The translations under genes were made by a program, and so were the position numbers. This document shows, piece after piece, positions 46,690 to 57,823 of a DNA stretch of 64,000 nt. The DNA is from Siphonodentalium dalli (taxonomy: Eukaryota > Mollusca > Scaphopoda > Gadilida > Siphonodentaliidae), in the NCBI GenBank assembly GCA_032622095.1, contig CP136064.1, forward strand, positions 248,963,827-249,027,826, read 5' to 3'. The notes under the pieces are model-generated. The model made no database searches and was not told where the DNA came from. It worked only from the letters and a program-made list of their open reading frames with translations. The first letter of the stretch is position 1. Each line of letters begins with the position of its first letter.

Positions 46690-47830
46690 GAGAGAACTAG
46701 TGCATTTTCTGATGAAGGTAAACTTTGCCCACAAACCATAAAAGTTTGCAAATAGCTTATGAACATCATTCAATTCATTTTCCTGTTGATAGAGGCGTGC
46801 AGGTAATTTACATATCAGCATGTTAAAAACACCCACATGCATGAGTACATTAATAGAGTTACTGTTCTACCAGCTGCAACATTATTTATATGATGTTCCA
46901 TTCAAAAATATCTTTATATGCATACATTTCGCAAATACAGATAATTGGGTTGACAGTATATGTTATGTATATATACTGCAGTATGTATGGCTCAAACTAA
47001 TATTTTGTGATATGTTGATGAACATTTTTATAGGCCTACAATTTCATTCACAGCAAATGCACAAGCTCTGCTAATTTGAACCATGTCAAGGGGCGTGGTT
47101 TGTTGTCAACAACTATTTTTTATACAGAAAAACATTTGTATATGTCTCATTTATCAAGATAAATCTCAATTTTTAATCTGTATAACAAAGTAATTTATTT
47201 CCGTTGAATTTTAATACTGTGTTATTTAATGGACCATTAACCCTGACATAATGAAGTCTTTTTTGCATTTTGGTTGGATTGTTTTAAAAGTTGACACTTT
47301 ACACAGATCTGGCAAGATATAGATGGGTGCTTATCAACTTTGCATATTTGGATGTTAGGTGTATGCTGCAATATTTGATAAAAAATATGTAACTTGTATA
47401 AATTTGCATGAGTTGTTCTTGTGTTATGTCATAGATAAAAGCCTTTCACATGTCACATAGTACATGTACGTTGTATGAATCAAATTAATATTTTATCAGC
47501 CAATGACATGCTTTTCATGAACTTTTATCAAAGGGTGATATGTTTCTGGCATGACACACGAACCAGGTATTCTCAAATATTTACTTGCACCTGATATTAC
47601 TTCCATGACATTGTGTATCCTGTGTTGGGGTACTCTCTTGAACGCCTAATAGTAGTACAGGTCAGACTAAATTATAATATTACTGGGTGGAAAGTCTCCA
47701 AAATTTTAATAACAGTACAGGCCAGTATAATAGTACAGGATGCACCGGTACTTCCATATAAAAATTACCAGAATTCAGCTATACTAGTACATAGTTTATT
47801 GTAAATGTTAGAGAAAGACACTTGTGAATA
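46690..47830. other. Intergenic AT-rich sequence, nothing recognised
   Basis: No frame with domain-like composition and no clear repeat structure, apart from GTACAGG.CAG.. short repeats near 47655-47735. Confidence 0.4.
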
Positions 47831-48262
47831 TGTGACCCGCCATATCAAATCCAGTCGTAAGTCGGGATTTTTTTACCCTGTGCCAATGCATTCTCTTATA
47901 TATGCGAGTCGACCTATATAAGAGAATGCATTGGCCTAACAATTTTTTATAATTTTTTTAAATAAATGTTTCTTACAATTTTTAGGACATAAAATAAAAA
48001 ACATCCATTACCCTGCAGGGAGCCCCACACATATATAGAAGAGTGTCGTCTGCTCATGTTTGTCTGGGGCTCTGTATGGGTAAAATTATAAAATTGTTAA
48101 AGAATACAAGAAAAAATTATTAAAATTGTAAAAAATTGTTAGGCCAATGCATTCTCTTATATATGCGAGGCGACCTATGGTCGACTCGCATATATAAGAG
48201 AATGCATTGGCACACGGTAAAAAAATCCCGACTTACGACTGGATTTGATATGGCGGGTCACA
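47831..48262 (-). mobile_element. TA-flanked miniature element (TGTGACCC family)
   Basis: TA|TGTGACCCGCCATATCAAA and inverse end |TA. The left hairpin lacks part of one arm; the right hairpin is intact. The central segment is inverted relative to 36013-36465, so the two copies inserted in opposite directions. Confidence 0.8.
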
Positions 48263-48560
48263 TATAAAGATAAATATGTACCCATTAACTGCAGTATATA
48301 CTTTTATTTTTTAGCAGTTCATACTGAAAATTGAATAATCAAAGAATTAGGCAGGTGAACCCCAGGTTCACGTATTGGACATTGTGATAATTAATAAACG
48401 TACAGGGCCAAATAAGGATTGTACATGTGCAAATGTCATCAGGAAAAAAATTAACGAACATGTATGACTATTAGGCACCTGAGAGTAGTTAAAGGACAAC
48501 TCCATCATAGTTACTGCAGTTGAACTGGCCCCTTTAACAATTCTTTGCAATAAGCATATA

Positions 48561-48774
48561 CAGTAATGCCATAATTAATCGACTGCTTAACCACAGCAGA
48601 ATTATGGGTAACTTTTCAGGATTTAGTCGAAAATATGGCTTGTTGCCATTCATCGAAAGCTCTCCCCCCGAGAGCTTTCCGATGAATGACAACAAGCCAT
48701 ATTTCCGACTAAATCCTTAAAAGTTACCCATAATTCTGCTGTGGTTAAGCAGTCGATTAATTATGGCATTACTG
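48561..48774. mobile_element. Foldback element, CAGTAATGC family
   Basis: TA-flanked 214-bp palindrome with CTCTCCCCCCGAGAG centre. Arm-specific variants (CATAATTAATCGACTGCTTA) pair with the other arm. Confidence 0.88.
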
Positions 48775-49588
48775 TATACCAAATACTCAAAATAATTATG
48801 TGATTCCTACTTGATGTCAAGACAATCAATTCAAATATAGTTAAATGTTCAGGTATGTCCTAAAGCTGTCAGTTGATGGAGTCCAGAAAAATAACTATAC
48901 AAAATTTCACAAATATAAATAAAACAGGCCGGCATGTTGACGGCAATTAAAATGTGTCTCATGACTTCACACGTGTGACATGGTGCCAGGTCAGTAAGCC
49001 AAAGAGATCACTCGAGCACTTTTTGATTGGCTAAATCACATTTCACTTACTATTTTGTTGTTGTTTGGTAATCGGGTCACACACACACAGATAACTGGTC
49101 ATGTGAAATTTGGGTTATTCACATAAAGGATTTTCTGAAACAAGTGAACATGTTATGATATTAACGCAGTTTTTGTAGACATGAGTAACTCTACTCATCT
49201 GACTGCGTTTGACAACATTAGTAAGCGACATCTTCTCTTCAGTTAGCCACAATTTTATTGCACAAAACAGTTCTTATTTCTGGTTACGCGTTCCAATGCA
49301 GACCCCATATGTGTCCATTGGACACCACACTATACCATAGGAGCTGGCAATGTCACTTGTCATTGGGGTAATGTGTATTACAAACGTCTCTATTGGAAGA
49401 TGAGACCGTACTCATATTTTGTTGAATTTAAGTATGTAATGATGGTATTTAACTATTTATGATATATGATAACTATGAATTTGTAAGTAATTTTTAAATA
49501 TTAAACATAAGTAATAAACGGTGAATTCAATGTACATCAGTTTTGACTGAGAAAAATACAGCAAACTTTAATCATTCTGAATTGAAGT

Positions 49589-49958
49589 CAAGCTTGCAAA
49601 TAGTGTGTCTGTCATTTGCAGAATGAGATCCCCAGATGGTCAATTTAGTGATGCTAGCCCTCTGGGAACCTATTTTCTGCTGAGGCCCTTAACTCCTATG
49701 GGAGACCTCATTGGAAGTTGGTGATGTTCACCCATTAGTCACCTCGATAATGCATTTTACCTTCTGCAAATTAGGGGATACAGAATGAACAGCAGGGAAA
49801 AACCTACCAAATACAATGTAATTCGAGACTACAGATACTTCCCCAGAAGATGAGATCTAAGCAGAATTAGCTCCGCAGAGAGTGAATATTTAGTGATGCT
49901 AGCCCACTGTGCTGGGGACCTCAATCTGCAAATGACAGGCACACTATTTCTAGGCTTG
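49589..49958. mobile_element. AGAGGGTGAATTT element, decayed
   Basis: CAAGCTTG and AGGCTTG ends. Both hairpins have lost much of one arm (49620-49680, 49855-49930). Confidence 0.65.
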
Positions 49959-50337
49959 CAGAGGGCCATCGGATTTTCTAGCAATTACTGGCTTTAATTT
50001 AATGGATAGAAAGAAGTTAGACCAAAGTCTTTCCCTTTGTTGCCATACAGCGATATGAATGTATTTACCATACTCTATTCAAGAAAAATCTGTGATCTTT
50101 GTAACCAACTTGAGATAACTTTTCTAGTGCATCAAAATTGTTCATTTTACTCATGTTTTTGTTTGCAATTGCACATATACATAAGGATAATATATTATTA
50201 GTCAGAGTGTCAGAGATTTAAGTCCATATTTGATCCAGATTCACCACATTCAATTGAACTGAATTCTCTTTAAAGGTTAAAAATTAACTTTTTCTTTTTA
50301 AAAGGGATGTTTTAGAATCACAATGATTAAGTCTTAA

Positions 50338-50731
50338 CCCTTTACCCAACAGAAGGGCCCTGTGCCAATGCATTCTCTTATATATGCGAGTCGACCATAG
50401 GTCGCCTCGCATATATAAGAGAATGCATTGGCTTAACACATTAAAAATTATAAAATTGTTAAAGAATGTAAGAAAAAATGGTAAAAAGTGTTAAAAAAAG
50501 ATTTTTTTTTTAGGCCAATGCATTCTCTTATATATGCGAGGCGACCTATGGTCGACTCGCATATATAAGAGAATGCATTGGCACAGGGCATAACTGTAAC
50601 TATCACAATGTGGTCAAGGAGCCGGTTCCAATGATACCCATATTTGTATGGTTCTATTGAGACAGACCGAAGATATTTTAGGCTGTTGAAGCTTTATTTG
50701 GCCGGTTTTGGCCGGTTTGTTGGGTAAAGGG
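50338..50731 (+). mobile_element. TTAA miniature element with 65-bp flanking direct repeats
   Basis: ACCCAAC family with two intact hairpins. Besides TTAA, the flanks share a ~65-bp direct repeat (about 50273-50337 and 50736-50799; TTTTTAAAAGGGATGTTTTA), far longer than a normal target duplication. Confidence 0.85.
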
Positions 50732-50799
50732 TTAAAGGTTAAAAATTAACTTTTTCTTTTTAAAAGGGATGTTTTAGAATCACAATGATTAACTCTTAA

Positions 50800-51485
50800 A
50801 GGCCCATATATTTTTCGAACCCCCCCCCCCCCCCCCCCCCCAGATCACATTGTATACAGCATATTCCATAGTATATACCATTTGGAAGAGGAAGCTCAAA
50901 TACATTGTGTTACTAACTTACCCACAGGACCTAATGGGTTCATATTTGATGTGGATGTTCCCTTGGTGACTCCATTCAGATTTGTTAAGATGAGGTCACC
51001 AGGTCATAGAATAGTGAATCCAGCACCATAACTCTTTCCCTCCATAGAAATTCTTAAAATAACTTCTTCTCCAGAACCATATTTGTGTGGTTCATTATCT
51101 GAATCACATTCAGATTTGTTCAAATGAGGTTACCAGCTAAAAAAAAAATTAAAAAAAAAATTACATTTAAAAAAAATTTGTTACGTGTGAAGGCTCCTCA
51201 GGTGACTGCGATCCAGATTTGTTCAAATGGAGACGACCTGTCAAAAAGGGGCTGAGTTAGAGGTCTTAACAAATTTCTCTTTAAATAAATCACTGAGACT
51301 CATTAAAACTTCCCCTTTCCATCAAACCCGCCTCCACCACACCACCAGACCCCCACCCCTGCCTCCTAATAACTGTTAAGTATTCTAGTAGAATATATCT
51401 ATTTTTGGTTCCTCTTTCAAATGGTATATAATATGGAATATATTTTATATAATGTGATCTGGGCAAAAGAAAATTAAGTGGGCCT
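50800..51485. mobile_element. TTAA element with AGGCCCA ends
   Basis: TTAA at 50796-50799 and TTAG at 51486-51489. Ends AGGCCCATATATTTTTCGAA and AATTAAGTGGGCCT. It includes a run of about 21 C at 50821-50841 and the CAGATCACAT..ATATACCATTTG block shared with 59986-60480. Confidence 0.65.
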
Positions 51486-51857
51486 TTAGTACTTACTCTG
51501 TATTATATTAATTGTAGTCCATGTGGATCACAAAAATTGCTTTCATAAATGTTATACTATTATCAGCACTCAATGTAATTCTTATATATGAATTATATGC
51601 ACCAACTCTATTTGGCAGAATCATTGCTGTTCATTTATCTGCAAAAATTTGTTTCAAATTATAAAGGTGTTAATATTTACATTTGTTCGGAGTTCAGCCG
51701 TTGTGTCATCTAAAATGGTATGGATGGCATGGCTAGAGTTTCCGGTAATATTAGTTGAATTCTACGTTCTTTCAGTTGGAAAGGTGCCTGTGTTCTCACT
51801 TATCCATTCGATTCACTGAAATAAGAACATAATATGTCTTTAATGTTTTCAGCATTA

Positions 51858-52182
51858 TCTATTATATATTTTGGAACTTCTGTCTGTAGTATGTATGTTT
51901 GTATGTGTGTTATAGACTCGAAAACTGCTCGACCGATCCGACTCAAATTTGGTATGTAGGCCTACTTTGATACGTGAAACAATTTCATGTGCGACCATGT
52001 CCTTGACCTCGCTTATATACGCTCATATAGGCATGTTTCTGGACCTCGACCAATCCGACTTGAGTTTGGTATGGAGGCCTACATTGATCCCGGGAACAAT
52101 ATGGGCGGGTCCAATTTCACAATTTCAGTTTCTGGTAAAGAAATCCCTAAATAGCCCAGACAAAGTCACGCACATCAGCTAG
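51858..52182 (+). mobile_element. Mini-Helitron, first of a tandem pair
   Basis: A|TCTATTATATATTTTGGAAC start, TATAGACTCGAAAACTGCTC body, and CATCAGCTAG|T end with a decayed 3' hairpin. Confidence 0.65.
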
Positions 52183-52477
52183 TCGATTATATATTTGAGA
52201 ACATGTCTGTCTGTCTGTGTTTATGTATGTATGTGTGTTATAGACTCGAAAACTGCTCGTCCGATCTGACTCAAATTTGGTATGTAGGCCTACTTTGATC
52301 CCGGGAACAATATGGGCGGGTCCAATTTCACATGCGACCGTGTCCTTGATCTATCTTGACCTCGCTCATATATGCTCATATAGGCATGTTTCTGGACCGA
52401 TCGAACAATAGTTTTTCATGGAGGTGATCATAACGAAATCCCTAAATAGCCCGGATGAAGTCGGGCACATCAGCTAG
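52183..52477 (+). mobile_element. Mini-Helitron, second of a tandem pair
   Basis: Starts directly after the CTAG of the first copy (TCGATTATATATTTGAGAAC). Same body, 3' hairpin GCCCGGATGAAGTCGGGC, then CATCAGCTAG|T. Confidence 0.65.
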
Positions 52478-52618
52478 TTTGTCTATATTTCAGAGAGTCC
52501 ACAGTCCAATTTGACAACATATAAGTATTTCCTAAGACAATTTTGAAGAATTTTCTGCTTATCAGGCAAAAGAAAATAAAAAATAATTGCAACCACCATC
52601 ATTCATCATCCATACAGG

Positions 52619-52760
52619 GACCAGCCTAGTCCAAGTCTTCTTGTACTAAAACCAGCTAAGATATTGGGATGGCGATTTTCTGTTTAAAGACCGGCACCTC
52701 CATCCCAATATCTTAGCCGGTTTTAGTACGAGAAGACTTGGACTAGGACCAGCCTTGAGG
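52619..52760. repeat. ~135-bp foldback element within a GGGAGAAGT repeat
   Basis: CTAGTCCAAGTCTTCTTGTA and its inverse, with ~47-bp arms down to ATATTGGGATGG, around a ~28-bp loop. Flanked by ACCAGCCT/ACCAGCCT copies of the host repeat. Confidence 0.65.
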
Positions 52761-52865
52761 GTGACTTGGGAGATATCTTCTCCCTAAAATGTCCCACTTC
52801 TCCTTATTTTTGTCCCAGGGAGAAGTGACTTCTCTATCATGTACCAGAATGCATATGTCACAGCA

Positions 52866-53320
52866 CAACCCTGCAAATAGTGTGTCTGTCATATGCAGAA
52901 TGAGGTCCCCAGAGGGTGAATTTAGTGACGCTATCCCGCATAGTGGGCTAGCATCACTAAATTCACCCTCTGGGGACCTCATTCTGCTTGGGCCCTCAAC
53001 TGATATGGCAGACCTAGGATCAGATTGAAGTTCCTCAGTTGAAGTTGGTGATGTTCACCCATTGGGCACCTCAATTATGAATTTTATCTTCTGCAAATTA
53101 GCCTCAGCCCCGGGATATAGAAACTTCCTAGAAGGGAAATGTAACTAAAAACAATCTTAATTTGATGCTATAGATACTTCCCAGAAGATGAAGCCTAAGC
53201 AGAATGAGGTCTCCAGAGGGTGAATATGGTGATGCTAGCCCGCTTTGTGGGATAGCATCACTAAATTCACCCTCTGGGGACCTCATTCTGCAAATGACAG
53301 ACACGCTATTTGCAGGCTTG
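52866..53320. mobile_element. AGAGGGTGAATTT double-hairpin element, best copy
   Basis: Both hairpins near-perfect (52895-52987 and 53198-53300). Termini CTGCAAATAGTGTGTCTGTC and its inverse with GGCTTG. Confidence 0.8.
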
Positions 53321-53854
53321 TCACATCAGCATATATAAATAATATTTTGTGATTATAATGACCTCCTTTCTCATTATAGTGGTTTTATAAATGGGCTCTT
53401 GTGTTCCATAATACTTACAGGATCATAGAAGGATGATGTTGAGGTGTAAATTGAACTTCAGCCATTGGTACTTCTCCCTGATTACAGCCCACTTCTCCCT
53501 AATAACCAAACAGGGAGATGTGACTTTTCTGCAATTTGTAATCTATAGGCTGGTCCCGCATCCATAAGTAATTTATCGAAGACGATCACCAAAGCTCATA
53601 ATTGAGAGCGCTCTTTATTATCTACCACTTTTGGGCAACGGAATCATGGACGCTCTTTATAAAAGGCGATCATTGTAACGTTTGCCAGGCTGACAAATCT
53701 TCTAAATGTTTTAAAGCTTACTCTTTTGAAAGTCAATATCTGGCCAACACAACCTTCTATTAATGGGCGATTGGGTCCAATCTAATTATTTTCTGATGAA
53801 GAAAACATGCAGATCGTAGTTTTATGGTGTCAAATTAGACGGGACATCTTTAAT

Positions 53855-54157
53855 TGATTGTTTGGGTTTAATGTCGCTTTCAGCAACTAAGGCCATATCA
53901 CGACATTGCCAGTTTTAGTGGTGGAGGAAATCCGCACACTTATGGCCAATCTAACAGTGATTTCAATGGCTGATAAACTCGTCGACCATGTGCGGCAAAC
54001 CACCGGCCAATGGCGAGTAACTGGCAACTCCACCAGATAACGATGTCGAGTTACAAAGTCCACAATCGAAACATGACATGTAGATTTGAACCCTTATCGC
54101 CAGTGCTGGAGGGCGAAACGGCTTGGAGTTATACCCATAACTGATTGAGCCACCAGT
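53855..54157 (-). mobile_element. tRNA-derived SINE
   Basis: On the minus strand it starts near 54157 with GGTGGCTCAATCAGTTATGG (box A-like), then GGGTTCAAATC (box B-like), about 70 nt of tRNA-like head. The body follows and the tail reads GCGACATTAAACCCAAAC, a form common in mollusc SINEs. It sits inside the repeat shared with 1058-1425. The family name is not certain. Confidence 0.6.
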
Positions 54158-54941
54158 GTACAAAGCTGAAAACAAGAATGAAGATGAACATTATGAAAGC
54201 AGAAATTATGCATCTTTAAGCTTATTCTTTTGATAGTTAATATCTGGCCATCAAAACCTTTCAATGGGCTCATGGGTCCGATATAATTATTTTCTGGTAT
54301 AGAAAATGTATAAATGGAGGTTTATGGTGTCAAATCGGACAGGGCTTCTTTAACGAATGTTTTGTTAATGATGATAGATAGAACTATTATACCACATTCT
54401 GAAGCATTTGAATCAAAATAATTATTTTTTCTTGATATGTCAGCCATGTCGGCATGATTTATTCTTGTACAGTCAGTTTATTAATTAACTATTTTAGATA
54501 TATGTATTAACGTTAATGTTCTTAATGCACCCAGTGCCATGTTCTGTTGTTATGTAAACTTTAGAAGTTTCAACACTTGAATAAATGAATAAAAAATAAG
54601 AAAAAAACTCTATTGAATTTATTTATAGTTTCTCTCTCCTATGGCCACTAGTATAAAATGTGCCACAAGTGGTTCATTTGAAACATAATCATAAATGAAT
54701 TTACATAAGGAAGTATTTTATGCTGCTAGTTTGAGAAAGTGTGCATTTTCTTGATTAAATCAATATTAAAATAATACTATGTACACATTCCCAAAGACCA
54801 GGGAAGTTTTCACACGTAAAGCCAGCTGATTATCTAGGTCTAACTCACTTAACCTTTGTTCTTCTTTGTGAATTACTTCAGTTGTTTTGTTGTCTTTTTG
54901 GCTTTAATGAGGAAAAATTGCTCACCAGCAGAATTTCTTAA

Positions 54942-55959
54942 CTCTTTCACTGCCGATCGCGACTACATCCGAATTACCCATACACTGCCGATAGCGACTT
55001 GAGTCGAAATCGGGTACATGCTGCCAGCAGGATGGGTAGTTGTGGCCACATACATGACATTTTTATAAGTTCCAGACTATATAACACCAGGAATCATGTG
55101 AGATAGTGCAGATAAGAAAGAGGCAGTCTCTGTATATAGGACTATATAACGCGAACCATTATATAAGGGCACTTGGTGATGTCATGGTCACGTGGTCTTT
55201 TCATAGGTCACGTGTGTATCTCTAGCTATCACATTTTTACCAATAATATAAAATGGAAACTTAAATACAGCAACCTACCCAATATAATATGTTCATCATT
55301 TGCTTATAACATAATGAAGTCGGAAAATACCCAAAACATACTGGTGTTATATATAGATCCAAGATGGCCACCAAGGTCAGGTGACCAATTTGAGGTGTCC
55401 AATGTGGCTCCAACATGTCTATATGGTCCAACAACATAAGTCAGACATTTACAATATATTGAAATGTTAATGCTTTACCCTCACCTATACATGTATGTAC
55501 ATGGTATATGTGACCAATCACGCATAAGTTCAATATAATCACCATGGTCACATGACCTATTCAAATATGGGTATATTTAGCACATTTGTACGGGTATGGG
55601 TCCCTCCCTGAAAGATGACACCTAATGTGAGAAATAAATGTTGAGAATGACCAATTTATGGCAATTTTCTGCATCGATAGCACCCATATATACCCATATA
55701 CGCATGAATAGGCATCAAACACAGCCATTAGTGTGTAAACCAAGATGGCCACCAATGTCACGTGACCTCTATGGCGGTGGTGTGAGTGGCTATGAACTTG
55801 CGATGCCTATGTCTAGTCACATATGAAGTTTCAACACATTATTCCAAGCAATACTTGAGATACACTATGTTACTTATATACACCCATAATGCTTGTATAC
55901 ATGTATTGTATGCTTGGCAGTGGGGAATCCGTATGTGGTGCTGAGTGGCAGTGAAAGAG
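54942..55959. mobile_element. 1.0-kb TTAA element (CTCTTTCACTGCC ends)
   Basis: TTAA at 54938-54941 and 55960-55963. CTCTTTCACTGCC and GGCAGTGAAAGAG ends. Internal repeats of AAGATGGCCACCAA and CACGTGACCT. No transposase frame. Confidence 0.75.
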
Positions 55960-56732
55960 TTAAAGATGGTCTATCACTTTCAGGCCACAATTCCAACAAC
56001 AACATAATTTTTAAAATTGTGATTTCAAGTCTACAAATAACTATTTTGGTAATTAAACACAGATAAAACTGAAGATATGGTATATTATTTGTCTACAAAA
56101 GCATAATAAAGTGGTTTATTTCGATCGTAATTCACGGTAAATGTGTTAGCTGAAATCCAATGTGCATTGATTGAGGGTGCTAATATGACGAATACTCTTC
56201 GGATTTCTGTTCTACAAATACCCCCAAAAACTTCCGATATTGTCATAAGAAATTCTAAATGAAATTGATATTATTTGATGGAAGCTTTTTGTAAGTAAGT
56301 AATGCTTTATTCTCAGACTGTATACATGGTACATGAGAAAACGTATATACACTATAATTATACAAATAAAACTTTCCAGGGTTTGTTCCGAATATTGGAA
56401 CGTATTGTAATTACAAATAGATAAAAAACAATGCAGACAATAATCAGTTACGATCCAACTTTGCATTATTATGCATGTCCGGAATAGAAAAATCAAATTT
56501 CCACAGACCAATCTAAAGATTCTAATCGAACCAAAAAAAAAGGAAATCACATGAGGTATTACATCATGATCAATATATAGTGCTGTTTTGTCATTGTTTT
56601 TGAAACCAAGATGTTATGAATAACGATTTACCAATATCACGCACATGATTACTCTCAGGTAGGGCAGCGAAAGCAACCAATGTCAAGGGGACACAACTTC
56701 CAGAAAAGGGCACTTTTCGGTCAGAGGTAAAG

Positions 56733-56739
56733 TATAAAA
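56733..56739 (+). promoter_or_regulatory. TATA-like box in left terminal repeat
   Basis: TATAAAA inside the left 112-bp repeat, about 200 nt before the 246-codon frame. The inverse copy lies in the right repeat. Confidence 0.35.
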
Positions 56740-56936
56740 GGCAACATTTTGGTAATCAAACAGGTTCTGGTGATCGTTGAGCGGAGCGCACGATACTTTG
56801 CTTTGTTGTGTGCTTGCTGTTCCGATCATCAGACGTTAGCACGAGTGAGTTGTGTGGATTGTAACCTTCGGGGAGCAGCCGCCCTCGTGCTAACGCCGGC
56901 GAGTGAGATGGTTTTGGATTAGGCTCAGGACGGATT

Positions 56937-57677
56937 ATGGAATTAATCCCCGACGCAGCTATGCAGAGAAGTCGGATTGTGGACACTGCCAGCTGGTCAC
57001 TCCAGGCTGACAGGGGCTTTCTGGTTATCTGCGTTGAATTCCGGACAGAGGATGCTGGTATCCAGAGGTCTTCTGCCCGGGACAGGAACGCCGCAACCAG
57101 CCGTGGTTTGAAGAAGGGGCCCCCAAAGAGAAAGACGTCATCAAAGAGAAGAAGGGACGCCGCCAGACGGGTGAAATGGAAGGTGGGGGTGACTGTTGAT
57201 CTGCCGGTCACCCCTCCCCGTGTGGTCCAGCCGACGTCCACTGTCACAGCCGGTGGGTCGGAGTTGTCTGAGAGACGCAAAGACGACCCGACCTGCCTGG
57301 AGATAGGCGACATCAGACCAGCTAGCGGGGACTCCGTTGATCAGCCGGAGGTCCCTGCTGTCGTCACCATACAGGCCCCCCCCTGCGGACTCGGAAATGG
57401 AGATCGAACCACCACCACCGTCTCCACCGATGACACCGAGGTACGAAGAGCAGCCGGTGTCACCACCCCCAGGGAGAGGGAGTCAAAGAAAGACAGATTC
57501 GACCGCCTGCACTACGACCTCATCTACAAACTTCAACAGGCCAGAGGAAACTACCCATTTACAAAAGCAGACAAAGCCCTCATCCTCGACAAAATCGTCT
57601 ACGAGGGTGCAGATGCGGCCGATCCAGCTGACAGAAAGATAAGATATTCCATCCGGAATGAGGCTGGAGTCAAGTAA
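56937..57677 (+). CDS. 246-aa basic protein encoded by an inverted-repeat mobile element
   Basis: The only long intact reading frame in the window and clearly GC-richer than its surroundings. The N-terminal half has a strongly basic stretch around residues 60-82 (KKGPPKRKTSSKRRRDAARR), resembling a nuclear-localisation or nucleic-acid-binding segment. The middle is Thr/Pro/Ser-rich and probably disordered. The C-terminal ~60 residues look folded (FDRLHYDLIYKLQQARGNYP, then KADKALILDKIVYEG). A second, shorter Pro/Ser-rich frame overlaps at 57337-57642. There is a TATAAAA at 56733 and an AATAAA at 57818, so a short mRNA unit is plausible. No polymerase, integrase or transposase motif is visible. 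It may be the gag-like or accessory protein of a non-autonomous element. Function unknown. Confidence 0.55.
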   Translation: MELIPDAAMQRSRIVDTASWSLQADRGFLVICVEFRTEDAGIQRSSARDRNAATSRGLKKGPPKRKTSSKRRRDAARRVKWKVGVTVDLPVTPPRVVQPTSTVTAGGSELSERRKDDPTCLEIGDIRPASGDSVDQPEVPAVVTIQAPPCGLGNGDRTTTTVSTDDTEVRRAAGVTTPRERESKKDRFDRLHYDLIYKLQQARGNYPFTKADKALILDKIVYEGADAADPADRKIRYSIRNEAGVK

Positions 57678-57817
57678 ACACCCGAATACTACCCACCCAC
57701 TCCTTCGGAACCAGCAGCACGTCCACCAGAGGCAAAGAAAAAACAAAAGAAGAAATCATATTAAACATGTCAAAATCTGTGGGTTTTTTTTCTTCTTTTT
57801 TTGTTTTTCTTGATCTT

Positions 57818-57823
57818 AATAAA
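57818..57823 (+). terminator. AATAAA polyadenylation signal of the element gene
   Basis: Canonical signal 140 nt after the stop codon of the 246-codon frame, preceded by a T-rich stretch. Confidence 0.45.

Noticed and set aside
36130-48130. Internal inversion between the two TGTGACCC-family elements
   Set aside because: The ends and hairpins are symmetrical, so the opposite central segment is explained by insertion in opposite directions.
56756-57313. 185-codon minus-strand frame
   Set aside because: Overlaps the plus-strand 246-codon frame in GC-rich sequence. The promoter-like box and poly(A) signal support the plus strand.
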